Shown here: positions 12,046 to 22,316 of the stretch, piece by piece
Layout: each line of letters opens with the position of its first letter
Numbering within the stretch: position 1 is the stretch's first letter
NCBI GenBank assembly: GCA_030062745.1
Contig: CP099841.1
Coordinates: forward strand, 13,024,970-13,088,969
Direction: 5' to 3'
Length of the DNA: 64,000 bases
Origin: Capitulum mitella
Taxonomy: Eukaryota > Arthropoda > Thecostraca > Pollicipedomorpha > Pollicipedidae
The notes under the pieces: model-generated
What the model was told of the DNA's origin: nothing
Databases searched by the model: none
What the model saw: the letters and a program-made list of their open reading frames with translations, nothing else
Translations under genes and position numbers: made by a program

Positions 12046-12259
12046 GTCGGCTGTATATGTGGTGGATCTGGTGACGCTCTTGACGTAATGAAGTGCTAGT
12101 GCGGTGAGTGATCAGTGTTTGACGTCAAGAATATAGGTGGTGGAAGTGGAAGCTCTGTTTGTCTGGCGAATGAGCGAAAAGAGAAGTCCTAAACAAAGAG
12201 AAATATTGGCACAAACGAGGTCAGTCAAACTACCACGCCGAGCAGAAAGCTCTGCTACA
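11313..12259 (+). mobile_element. Solo LTR with expanded microsatellite
   Basis: It starts TGTAACAAAG and ends CTCTGCTACA. It is flanked by CCCCG (11308-11312) and CCTCG (12260-12264), a near-perfect 5-bp target duplication. A second copy at 24035-24798 (opposite orientation) shares both ends and most of the body. The flanking gypsy RT reads through on either side. No internal retroviral-type genes are attached, so it is a solo LTR formed by recombination. Confidence 0.75.
11820..12045. repeat. ATCT tetranucleotide microsatellite inside the solo LTR
   Basis: About 225 bases of (ATCT)n with a few CGAT/ACTT interruptions. The paralogous LTR copy has only a short proto-repeat (AGATAC/CGATAG words) at the same place, near 24268-24308. 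The expansion therefore post-dates the split of the copies and accounts for most of their 183-base length difference. Confidence 0.85.
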
Positions 12260-12264
12260 CCTCG

Positions 12265-12890
12265 ACTGGGGAAGGCCACACCCGCAAAACTCCACGTTCC
12301 GGGTGGAGTTCCGCGTACTTTTTTCAATTCCTCCGCGTTCAGGGTGGTCCCTTGCTCATCACACCGGCGGACGATGGCGATGACGTGGGAGAGACGGGAT
12401 CTGTACATGTCGTTCGTAGGCCAGGATACCATTTACGATCTTGGTTGTCTTCGGGATCGTTTCCAAGTGCTTGTTTGCCTCGCCGGATGTGCTCGCTGCC
12501 GGAGTAGCCCATAGCTGCCGTTTTGAAAACCTATCTGCCTCAAGGCGCTATGGAGCAGGTCCGGTCTTGGCCCTTCTAGGCGAAAGTTATCTAAAAATAT
12601 CCAGATTTGATATCCAGGGTGGTGAGCCAGCGTGACCCGGCTCCTGTCGTCGCTTTGGCATCCTGTGGCTGTTGCGCTGGATGGGTCGACGTGCGAGCGA
12701 ACTGGTTCAGTCTCCTGAGGTCTGCACACAGGCGCACGTCGTTTGACGTCGCTGGGACGACTTCCACAAGGTGGCACCGAGACGTCCTGCGGGCAACCGA
12801 GGCGATGACGCATTGTGTCTCCAGCTCATCCAGCTGTCGCTTAACCTCCTCTCGCCAGCCGTACGGGATGGCCCGGGCAGCCGCCACGAG
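12265..12890 (-). pseudogene. Gypsy reverse transcriptase, fingers and palm remnant
   Basis: From high to low: VKRQLDELETQCVIA, DVRLCADLRRLNQFAR, SRWLTTLDIKSGYF (strand with the first catalytic Asp, about 12600-12640), then MYRSRLSHVIAIVRRCDEQG and LNAEELKK. The region that should hold the YxDD motif is frame-damaged near 12430. It continues across the solo LTR at 11313-12259. Confidence 0.65.
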
Positions 12891-12917
12891 AGAAACGTTG
12901 GGCGTCAGCTTGCAACT

Positions 12918-14140
12918 CTATGCGCACTGCCCCTCCCTTCGTCTCCCGGAGTCTTGGGGAATCTTCGAATATTCGAGGGAAATTCGCCATGATGGCAGTC
13001 GCGTGTTTCTGGCGGATGCAGTCGGAGGGTCGTCGTGGTGCGGCCACACTGGCAGCGGCGGCACGCGGCTCATCGTCCGGGGCGCTCTAGCCACTGCCCG
13101 TGCGAGACCTGGGCATGCCGGGTCCCCTGGGGGCGCCACGATCCCGTCCACAGATGGCGCTCTCATCTCCAAGGGTGGCGCTGTCATCCCCGTGGTCTCC
13201 ACAAGGGCTGCCCTGGTTGCCTTACCGACTCGGTAGATGGCGTCGCGGGCGCCGTCGGGCCCGGCACGCGTCCCTGGACGGTCCGCCACCTCTGGGCGTA
13301 CGGTCTGCGGGTGCCTGCAGTTAGTGGCGCTGCTGCTGCGCTGGCCGGCTGGTTCTCGGACTTCCATACTGACTCGATTTGGGTCAGGAAGTCGGGCGGT
13401 GCGATGCCGAGGACAATCGAGCCAAACCGAGACTTCTCGCAGTAGGTAGATGGTCGTGCCAACCTTTCTCTGTGCCGTTTCGATGCTTGCTGCGGACCGA
13501 CCGTCGAACGTCAAGGACTGCCGTCGGATGGCGCGGAGTTCAGCGCTGTTTCGCACCGGAGTCAGACTGACGCCGACAGACCAGGCCAGGTCTGAGCACG
13601 TAACGGTCGCTTCGGCCCCAGAGTCCGGCGAAACGTACCCAGGGCCAGTGTCGTTCCGATGAGACGCGCTGACCGTCACCGTGGGAGTCGGACGCGAGGC
13701 GACCCTCCCCAGGCGTACGTCGGCCAAGAGTCGCCGGCCGCCGCCGGCCGCCGTGTGGGCGCCAGATGAGCCGCAGTCGGTCCGGCGGTGGCCGGTCCGC
13801 CGGACCTCGAGTCGACGGGCGGACCTGAGCTGCGGGGGCCGAGGGCTGGCTCTGCCCGACCACGTGGTGCCGGTCGCGATGACGAGACGAAGAGCGGCCA
13901 CGAGAGCCAGCGTTACAGACGGCAGCAAAATGGTCGAGACCCTGGCGCACACGACATGGTGCGCACTTCGCTCGACAGATGCCACGATCCCGGTGCGGCC
14001 CGCCGCCACGCTGTCGGCACCGACTTTGACGCAACAGCACTGCGGGCACGCCGATACGCCAAAGCTGCTGAGACACGTCCATCTTTCCGACGCGCGACAG
14101 AGGTTCACCGCCCTGTTCACTGTCAGTTCCGGACATTGCG
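12918..14140 (-). pseudogene. Gypsy gag C-terminus and aspartic protease
   Basis: A long minus-strand frame contains GYVSPDSGAEATVTCSDLAW (D-S-G catalytic triad, about 13590-13645), followed by the flap and a spacer rich in Pro and Ala before RT. Upstream, at about 13930-13990, CAPCRVRQGLDHFAAVC is a zinc-knuckle-like motif with three extra residues before the His compared with the CX2CX4HX4C norm. The plus-strand frames here are shadows. Confidence 0.6.
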
Positions 14141-14192
14141 GCGTGGGCTTTGTGGCGGCGCCGTCATTCTACCCGCATACGGTGCGATCTCG

Positions 14193-14261
14193 CATTCGGT
14201 TACACCGCAGCCTGTCATTCGGTTGCACCGCAGCCTGTCATTCGGTTATACCGCAGCCTGT
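14193..14261. repeat. Three tandem 23-bp units inside gag
   Basis: CATTCGGTTACACCGCAGCC plus TGT is repeated three times with single-base changes (TACACC, TGCACC, TATACC). It is absent from the other gypsy copy as far as I can see, so it is a recent local expansion. Confidence 0.85.
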
Positions 14262-14840
14262 CTCGCAAAGGTCAAAGAGGGCCGCGAGCTCCGGGACCGC
14301 ACAGAGGAAATCGTCGCACGATTCTCCGGCCTCCTGACCGCAGGCATGGAAGTTGTGCCTGTCCACGATGATGTTACGCCGGCCGCGTAAATAAGACTCC
14401 GTCGCCCGATCGATGCCAAGATGGCGTCGATCAGACGCTCTGCCCCGCTTTCCGCCGCACGCGTCAGGGGCATGTGAGTCCTGAAACTCTCTCGCCAGGC
14501 GTCGAAGTCCCGATGCGCCCAGTGGAGGTGTGGAGCAGGAGTACCGGATGCCGGAGGCCGCGCTGCAGAGCGGACATCCCCCACTGACAGGCCGGTCGCG
14601 GCGTTCCCCGACCGGCCCGTCACCATTTGTTCCACCATTCTGTCATCATTATGTCTGTCATCATTTCATCCACCACCACGATTCTGTAACAGAATCGTCG
14701 TAATCGTAACAGTGGCCAAACGGTTCTCCCGCGCTGCCGCCAACTCGGCCTGCTGCGCCACCGGCGTCGTTAGTCGCTCCACGTCACTCGCCGTGAATTC
14801 TGCGCTGGCACGGGCCACGAGCACGCGGCATGCATGTACC
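14246..14840 (-). pseudogene. Gypsy gag N-terminal remnant
   Basis: SDVERLTTPVAQQAELAAAR near 14720-14790 matches the gag start of the other element (LARLTALLVQQSELAVAAQ). Then come PHLHWAHRDFDAWRESFRTH and a helix-rich capsid-like stretch. Stops and frame changes are present. Confidence 0.5.
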
Positions 14841-14980
14841 GATCGCGCTGTGTTCTATTCGCCGGCGGCAGAGGCAGACCGTCGCGTCGGGGGCGACGGG
14901 GCCCCTGGGGGCGGAGCCTCGCAGGGTCAGCGCGGTAGCGAGGGCGCATGCGTGCGACAGGGATCTAGCAGAATAGAACA
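14836..14980 (-). repeat. 5' LTR and primer binding site of the gypsy element
   Basis: The LTR is 14851-14980 and is bounded by a perfect 10-base inverted pair TGTTCTATTC / GAATAGAACA. Immediately inside, the minus strand reads CAGCGCGATCGGTAC. At the same position the second element has TGGCGCGGTCGGTAG, a typical primer binding site starting TGG. So this one has decayed by a few bases. Confidence 0.6.
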
Positions 14981-15576
14981 AAAACAAAAAACAAACCCTA
15001 CGCGCACACATAACATCAGGCGCATAAAGCGGACCGAACGAAGCTTAGAATGATGCTCACCGGATTGGGAGGGTATTGCAGCTGAGTGGGGTTGTCGCAG
15101 TCGCATAAGCCACGGTATCCATCATAGGTCTGACAGAATGCCAACCTGTCCCGGTTTTCGAGGTCTCGAAGGCGAGGGCACGATGATTCTGTAACAGAAG
15201 AATCTAAATCCCACGGGAGAGAATTTCAGTGAAAGCAAACTTTGTCTTGGACTGTAAAGCTTAAAACTGACTAACACGAGGGCAACGTTGTGAAGAACCT
15301 ATATTCTAGTTTCATTTGGGACATCCACGTCGGAGACTGAAAGCAATGCCTTTGGGAATTAGTTAATTATTGTTACCTAGACCCTTGTGCGGCGATATCG
15401 GATCAGAAGATTAGAAGAGTCCTAAGCAAATGACATGGAAGCTCAGTTTAACGGAACGCGTGAGCGACAGAGAAAGAGAAATGGAAAGACTAAGAGAAGG
15501 AGAAGGAGAAAAGGAGGAAGAAAGACAAAGATAAGGAGAAAGAGAAACAAAAAAGAGAAACAGAGAGACAAACAGA

Positions 15577-15742
<166 letters not shown>

Positions 15743-15772
15743 GCAGACAAGCAAACGCTCCCGAGTACCCAC

Positions 15773-15998
15773 CGTTGAATGTCTTCCTCGGCACGAGTGT
15801 GGCCAGCCGAATCGCGTAGCCAGGGTGAGAGGGATCCAGCGAGTCCAGGTTCGGGTTGTAGCTCTCCGCCACGATGCGGTCGCCCTTGATGGCGACCATG
15901 GCGACCATGGAACGGATTTGTATGTCCGGCGCATAGCTGAAGTTGAGCGCGGTGAAGAGGGCCTCGCCGTGTCTGTCCATGGAAAGAGCCGACTCCGA
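15773..15998 (-). CDS. POMGNT1: POMGNT1-like, ILEI/PANDER domain exon 2
   Basis: 226 bases; acceptor CCTCCCCAG|, donor AACG|GTGGGT, ending in phase 1. It starts SESALSMDRHGEALFTALNF and continues through IQIRSMVAMVAIKGDRIVAE. This fits the rest of an ILEI domain: a loop after the CTV strand, a helix, then a R-x-x-x-A-x-V-x-x-KG strand pair. It joins the previous exon in phase 0. A 150-bp GA/CT run begins only about 35 bases inside the following intron. Confidence 0.6.
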
Positions 15999-17134
15999 CT
16001 GGGGAGGGGCAGCAGAGCGCGCGGATCAGAGGACGGTCGAGCTCGAAACGCACGCCAAACACCACCAGAAAGATCAATGGAACGTACATTCTTATAGGCA
16101 ACGACACACGAGTGTTTTTGTTCAATACAGAAGACATGCTCATCTACGATGCCCGGTTTTGGATGCTGTGAAGAAGCATAAATGGTAGCACTACATAACT
16201 TAGCGCAGGACGCAAAACATTGCTGAACAATGAAAAAGAGCTCTCAATAGGCGAAACGTTGCAGGAACAACTCGGTCCCATGTGAAACAGTCACACAACA
16301 CCCAGTTTCCAGTAGAAACTGGGCCATTTCTGGCATCATAGGTCTGGAACATCTCCGGACGAGGAGACAAAGTCCAATAAAAAAAATAAAAAAACATACC
16401 CATTAACTGTTCTCCATTGTGAGCTATTTTGTCAACAGTCAAAAAATCGCCCTTCCACAAGACCAAGGAATCACATGGAAGTGATACCCCATGCATTCAG
16501 TCAGTAAGACGCCTAGTGGGATGCATGACGAGCACATGCATGTGTCTAGATGTGATATGTTTCGAGCTTTTATCCTTCGTTTTGCGGCACGACTTCCACC
16601 TTTTATCCGTACTCATTCAATCTCAATGTTGAGATACTTCGTACGGTGTGTTTCGCACCTCCACTGACATCTTCATTGTTGACGCAGGGTCGTTTTAGCC
16701 CGGTGTTTTTTACGTGGGTGATCCCAAAGAAATACGTGAAAGTGATGGTGGTGGTGGTTTAAACGTCGAGAAGTTTAAACGTCGCGTGCGCTGTTCGCTG
16801 CCATTACTGAGCGGTCCAAACACACATGTGGAAAATAGGTCTCAGGAGCGAAAACGTTACTCCCGGAATATTTGTGACGAAGAAAGTAGATATGCGAAGG
16901 GAAGTGCATCCAAGGTAACGCACTGAAAATGAAAACACACAACACTTATACAACTGAGCTATCTTATGAGGAAGATTTTCTGATTCGATGCCAAGTGGTT
17001 GTGGAGTTTATCCTGCACGAAGCGCCGGGCGGGACCGGGCCCCTCAACGGATTATCTTTTCTGCTGGTTCAAGCAAACCTCACTCGGCCTGCGGCCTCTT
17101 TCGCAACAACTTCGCATTCACGATCACTACTCAC
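15999..17134 (-). other. Intron between the two ILEI exons
   Basis: It runs from the donor GTGAGT at 17134 to the acceptor CCTCCCCAG at 15999. I recognise no repeat or gene inside it. The following gap at 17354-17870 is likewise an intron with no other content seen. Confidence 0.55.
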
Positions 17135-17353
17135 CACTGTGCAGAAGATCAGGATTCTGCCCTTCTGAACGTTGTTGATGAACTCCTCCATACCGAAGAA
17201 GGCTCCGTTGGGACCGTGCCCGGAAGCTCGAGCCTCCCCGGTCCTCTCGCCCGACCAGGGGCTCACAGACACTACGTACATGCCGTCCATCCGCATATTG
17301 CTGTGGAAGTATGAAGAAGGCGGAGCGGCGTCCAGTTTGTCTCGATACAGCAC
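17135..17353 (-). CDS. POMGNT1: POMGNT1-like, ILEI/PANDER domain exon 1
   Basis: 73 codons, phase 0 at both ends, acceptor GGCAG| and donor GTG|GTGAGT. It contains GMYVVSVSPWSGE, then FGMEEFINNVQKGRILIFCTV. This matches the family pattern of a hydrophobic strand (V-V-V-x-P/N), a Phe-rich turn, a helix ending in F-I-x-x-V, and a strand GRI-L-I-C-T-V. The ILEI domain in POMGNT1 binds glycan and lies between the stem and the catalytic domain in the Golgi lumen. The join to the upstream exon (NGKT|VLYRD) is in frame. Confidence 0.65.
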
Positions 17354-17870
17354 CTGCCGACGATGGTGACAGATTGCGGCTCGCCGTAGACACGCCGGCA
17401 CACAACGTGCCGCGGTGTCTCGAGGGGTTAGATACCATGAGAGGCGTGTGCGCTGTAGAACCTTCCATGCAAAGAAGGGCTTTTCCACGTTCGGTGTAGA
17501 AGCCGACAGTTCCCGGTCGTGTGAAACACGGGCGTTCAGAAATCTGGGGAAGGGGAGACGATTTTCCCATAGGGCTTACGCTGAAAATCCCAAAAAAGGG
17601 AATGCTCCCCCCAACCCCTTGTTTCTCCGCCCACGATGAAACGCAGTGCGGCGACGACCTTTTGGAGCATAATGCTTGTGCCGTCTGATGAAGTGTGATA
17701 TATTGTCAAGACGTCGGCAAGAAAAAAAACACCACGCACATATTCATGAAACGCTAGGTAACTCTGCATTTTAGAAATGATACCTCTCGCGTTTTCATGG
17801 AACGTACAATAAATTCCGCCTCCACGCCGCGCGAATTTCATCACAGCATGCCTCCCTCGTTTTCACTCAC

Positions 17871-18013
17871 CGTCTTCCCATTTACTTTTATGGAGCACGA
17901 CCGGGGACGGGACAATACTTCGATGAACAAATTGTCCTGCGTTTGAGTGCCCGCAGACTTGTCTGAGAAGACGTCATCTTCCTGGATGCGGACAGCTTCA
18001 TCTGAAACAGCCG
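17871..18013 (-). CDS. POMGNT1: POMGNT1-like, exon before the ILEI core
   Basis: It encodes a segment rich in acidic residues followed by NLFIEVLSRPRSCSIKVNGKT. The pattern IEVLS..R..SIKVNG resembles the strand pair that precedes the ILEI domain in POMGNT1 and FAM3-type proteins. The donor is ACG|GTGAGT at 17870, phase 0. The acceptor is either TTTAG before 18013 or TTTCAG before 18001; the two differ by four codons in frame. No signal anchor is present, so upstream exons must exist above 18 kb. Confidence 0.55.
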
Positions 18014-18430
18014 CTAAAGGTAAGTTTCTGCCCGACGAAATCGCAAACAACCCTTTGTATAATTGCCACCAATGTAAAGAATGTATCATCCTGTTTCTAA
18101 CCGTACTTTCCACTACTTGATTTTCTAAACAATAACAACAAAATCGTAACGATAACGTACCACACAGTAATACCGTGCTGCAGTCGACTGGCGGAGAACA
18201 ACATTATTCCGCGGCGGAAAATGTAGTGCCGCCAAGGTTAAGGTTATTGACATCAAGGACGTGTAGACCCTGCATGCATCTTCAAGCGATTAATGACGTC
18301 ATATATAGGAAAATTCTATTCTGTTGCCACAAACTGAACTTGGAGGAACTGCTGAATTATTATGCCGTTATATTATTGTATTACATAATTGTTGGGATGT
18401 CTGATATCAGTATTATTACATTATGACATT

Positions 18431-18770
18431 TAATACTCGTTAGATTAGGTTGCTAGGTTGGGTTGTGCTGGGCTAGGTTAGATTAGGTTAGGTTAGGTTA
18501 GGTTAGGTTACTATGTTAGGCTAGGGTAAATTTTTATTTATTGTTTTATTTCACTTCCTAATATTTTCCAGTTTTGTTCCGTGATTTTTTGTGCTGGGCT
18601 ACGTTAGGTTAGGTTAGGTTAGGTTAGGTTAGGCCAGGCTAGGCTAGGTTAGGTTAGGTTAGGTTAGGTTAGGTTAGGTTTGGTTACTATGTTACGCTAG
18701 GGAAAATTTTAATTTATTGTTGTATTTCACTTCCTAATATTTTCCAGTTTTGTTCCGTGATTTTTTTTCA
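18431..18770. repeat. Interstitial TTAGG telomere-type repeats, duplicated with flank
   Basis: Two blocks of (TTAGG)n lie at about 18478-18511 and 18604-18682, with a few variant GCTAGG and GCCAGG units. Each is followed by the same sequence of about 85 bases, beginning TTACTATGTTA and running through TTCACTTCCTAATATTTTCC and GTTCCGTGATTTTTT. TTAGG is the ancestral arthropod telomere repeat. Confidence 0.85.
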
Positions 18771-19785
18771 GATATTTCATTTCACTGCTTTTTGTTTTTT
18801 TTTGTATTTTTCAAATTGGAGCTACGCTTTGCCATCTTTGTAATATTTTTACTTTTTTATTATTGTTTACTATTATTATTGTTTTTATTACTATTATTAT
18901 TACTATGATTATTACTATTATTATTTTTACAACGGTTAACTTTTTTATTTTAAAGATAATTTATATCGTATTAGTTATTCCCCCAAAACTTTTTTATTTC
19001 TCTTCATTGGACCTTGAGTCCGACCGACGACCAATCAGAGTCGAGATCTCACGTAAACAAACTATTTAACGCAGAAACGTCAAAAATCCCTACGCGAGCG
19101 TCTGGCGTTGAGCATACCAGTGACGACGCAATCTGTTTCGGGCGAAATAATGTGTGTTTCAGGTTTTTCCGGCTGAAATCGTAAGTAATACTTATGAATA
19201 TTGCATTTGAAACGCAATGCAACCACTACTACGATTATTTTCCCTGGAAGTAAGCGCTCGGGCTGAATCTTACTGTTCACCGAAACAGCTGACGTCCAGG
19301 AGAACTGCACGTAAAACGTCGCGGCAGGTGAATCGCATCATGTGCCGAAAACGCACTGCTACGTTTTTTTGCGCTGCTGACATTGAATGACGATGTTTTA
19401 CTCTAACAATTCCTCATTTGGTGTTGTTCAATTTCATTGTTCAGTCACTGCAAAAAACATTGGCGACCCCTTGGTCGACTTCGACGGCATACATTTGTTC
19501 TTTAACCACATTCCTGAGAGGGGGGATTGAATCCGCTCATCACCCCTGGGTTTTTTTGCTGGCCCATTCCCGGGTTTTTGACGAAAAAGCCCTTCTTTTT
19601 GATGCAGTTTCACGAAAAGTGGTCACTTTTCCTATCTATTCTTTTTACGTACTGTTAAAAATTTCATAATTCCATTTTGCTCAGTGGGCCATTTGCGGCC
19701 TCGTTGAAGGTAATAATATGATGGCTGCATAATAGAGTTCTTACGATAGAACTTTAAACTCTGATTGGGTGTATAGATGGTTTTA
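18771..19785. other. AT-rich DNA, no gene recognised
   Basis: T-rich and TAT/ATT-rich at 18780-18990, then mixed sequence. No exon, repeat family or RNA gene was identified. Confidence 0.5.
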
Positions 19786-20705
19786 GGGCAAAAGTTCGTA
19801 TCGCAGAAATTCGTCGGACAAAAGTTCGCCGGGCAAAGGTCCGCCATGCTGAAGTTCGTCGAGTAAAAGTTCGTCTAGGGCAAAAATTCGTCTAGGACAA
19901 AAGTCCGGGGAGTAAAAGTTCGTCGTGAAAAGGTTCGTCTAGGGCAAAAGTTCGTCCAGGGTAAAAGTTCGTCGAGGGCAGAAGTTCGTCTACCGTAAGT
20001 TCGTCTAAGGCAAAAGTTCCTATATGGCAAAGATTCGTCTGGGACAAAAGTTCTCGCAGAAGGTCGTCTGTCAAAAGTTCGCATAAAGCAAAAGCTTATA
20101 TGGGGAAAAGTTTGTCTAGGACAACAATCCGTCATGCCAAAGTTCTTCAGTGGCAAAAGTTCGTCTAGGACAAGTTCATCTCTTTAATGGAAAAAATTCG
20201 TACTGCAAAAGGTTCGTATGGGAAATATTCGTAAGAAAAAGGTTCGTAAGGGAAAACGTTCTTCAGGAAAAAAGTTCATAACCAAGGATTCAGGAACTTA
20301 AGGTTCGCATCGGAAAAGGAACGGACCTAAAACAGTAACTTAACCTAGCCTAACCTATCCTATCTTAACCTTTTGCCCTAGACGAACTTTTGTCCCAGAC
20401 GAAGTTTTTCCCTTAACGAATCCCTGTGGACGAACTTTTGTCCTGGACGAACTCTTATCCTAGACGAACTTATGCCCTATACCAGCTTTTGCTGGACCAA
20501 CTTTTGTCCTAGACGAACTTTCGTCCTATACGAACTTAAGCGAGACGAACATTTGTCCTAGACGAACTTTTGCCCTGGACGAACTGTGTCCATCCTGACT
20601 TTCGCGAAACGAGTTTCTGCTCTTGACGAACTTTTGTTCGACGAATTTTTGTCCTTACGAACTATTAACCGACGACCTTTTGCCCCACGAACTTCTGCCG
20701 GAAAA
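19786..20705. repeat. Palindromic minisatellite
   Basis: The left arm (about 19786-20290) is a run of diverged units of about 18-22 bases, consensus near GTTCGTCTAGGACAAAA. The right arm (about 20365-20705) is the same unit in reverse complement (TTTTGTCCTAGACGAAC). A spacer of about 75 bases between them contains TAACCTAGCCTAACCTATCC words. Each arm holds some 15-25 units. Confidence 0.8.
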
Positions 20706-21109
20706 CCGTTTAAGTAAATAAACTGACAAGCATACAAAAATACCCCCGTTTCCATGACAGGATTGGATTACAAATTTAAACGCGGATTTTGTCAACAATC
20801 TTCGGACACGCGACATATTTGTAGCGCGTCGGAACTCGGAGGTGTTGATGACGGAGGGGTGTGGAGAGAATGTGCCCATGATGGAATGCCTGATTATCAT
20901 CGTAAGTTTCACAGCTGTACACGACGGTGGTCCTGTTGGGCCTTTGCTTGATTGATTTCTTCACAGGGTTGAGTTCTAACGCTGGCAAATTTGGACTTTC
21001 TCAAAGATTTCGGCGAAGAATGACATGGCTATTAGCCTGGTAGGCGGCAATGCCATAAACGTATCTGAACTGGATGAAATCAAATGGCATTGACATCGGC
21101 AGATGTGTT

Positions 21110-22316
21110 TTAACCCTATTCCCGGAGACGGTATGGCCGATTCCCGGCAAGGGGTGGGGCGGATTCGGCCCCCCTCTGAGATCTCGAGAACTACACATAG
21201 GCTTTCATCGCAACAAGCGATAGTCGATTTGCAATGACGTTGACGATTTGCCATGCCATGCCAAGACATGAAAGGGGTAGATAGAGAGTGGGAATTCAAA
21301 ATGGGGAATATTTTTCGACTTGTTATAACTCTGTTTCTTACCGACCGATTTTGTTGAAATTGGCATGAATCGAAAGATTATGGATGGGACTTTTAACATC
21401 GGTCCATACATTTGAAATTTTGAGAAAATTCATGGGTGTTCACAGAGCTTTGAAATAGGAGGATTAGTTTTTTCAAAAACTGAATTTAAAACAAAGTTAA
21501 AAACACCTTTTTAACTTCTAGTCATGGTATGCTGAAAAAGCACAAATCGTATTACAATGTTTGTATAGGCGCCTATGTTTCCATAGGCGGTGTCAGGGAA
21601 ATGAAAAATGGAGAACTGTTATAGTCACATGTTCTTCAGGTCAGCTTTGGGCCTTTGATCTTAAATGACCTCCAGTGACCTTAGACTCACTTGTAATGAT
21701 CTTGTGTGCATTTCACATTATCTGAAAACGTTTCCAATCATTAGGATTCACTATATTTCTAAAATTGCATTTTACGGCTGTTGTGATATAGGGTGCGCGC
21801 ACTGACATTTTAGGTCATAGCTCCGTGACCCGATCTGATATCAACCTGAAACTTGGTACACAAGTAGAGGACACCCTTCTACGTGAGAAATGTTCTGGTT
21901 TTGGCATTTCGAAAAAATAGCGCCAAAAATATTGCCGTAAAACCAATTTCGTACTTTTGACCTTGAGCTGACCTTAGACATTAGAAGAGACCTCAGACAA
22001 ACAAAGTTGTATTTGTATGTCGCCCAATTGTTTGCCTGTACATCCGTATAAGGTTTAAGTTCTATCGTAAACACACCATTTTTGGCGTACATTTTCCTTT
22101 TACCCTCAACAAGGCCAAAAATGGCATGCGGTGAATCCCACAACGTTGCCTGGCTCTGCCTCTGAGCGAAACACATTACAAAATTTTGTTACAATACGAA
22201 AAAAGAATAGTAAGGAAAAGTCACCAAGTTTCATGAAATGGCGTCAAAAACCCTGGAGCTGGCAGGCAAAAAACCCGAGGGAGACGGATTCAGTCCCCTG
22301 CCGGGAATAAGGTTAA
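21110..22316. mobile_element. 1.2 kb TTAA-flanked non-autonomous element (type 2)
   Basis: TTAA at 21110-21113 and 22313-22316 brackets a 1207-base segment with inverted ends (TTAACCCTATTCCCGG and CCGGGAATAAGGTTAA). Inside are GATCTCGAGAACT, a poly-C/poly-G block, and several GACCTTAGAC / TGACCTNNGGTCA words. There is no transposase. TTAA target choice is typical of piggyBac-type elements. Confidence 0.65.

Larger units (their letters stand above)
5906..14980 (-). mobile_element. Full-length decayed Ty3/gypsy retrotransposon with two nested insertions
   Basis: Read on the minus strand the order is 5' LTR (14851-14980), primer binding site, gag, protease, reverse transcriptase, RNase H, integrase, 3' LTR (5906-6037). 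Both LTRs are about 130 bp and clearly homologous. The pol order (PR-RT-RH-INT) and the motifs DSGAEATV and CVDRLSGWPYV place it in Ty3/gypsy. The coding region is interrupted by a solo LTR (11313-12259) and a repeat-rich segment (about 7990-11205). Without these the element would be about 4.9 kb. Many frameshifts and stops make it inactive. It lies in the big intron of the POMGNT1-like gene, in the same orientation as that gene. Confidence 0.75.

Noticed and set aside
11756-12088. Tyr-Leu-Ser-Ile repeat protein
   Set aside because: Translation of the ATCT microsatellite inside a solo LTR.
19875-20156. Peptide of RRTF/DELLP repeats
   Set aside because: Translation of one arm of the palindromic minisatellite; unit length varies and frames are not kept.
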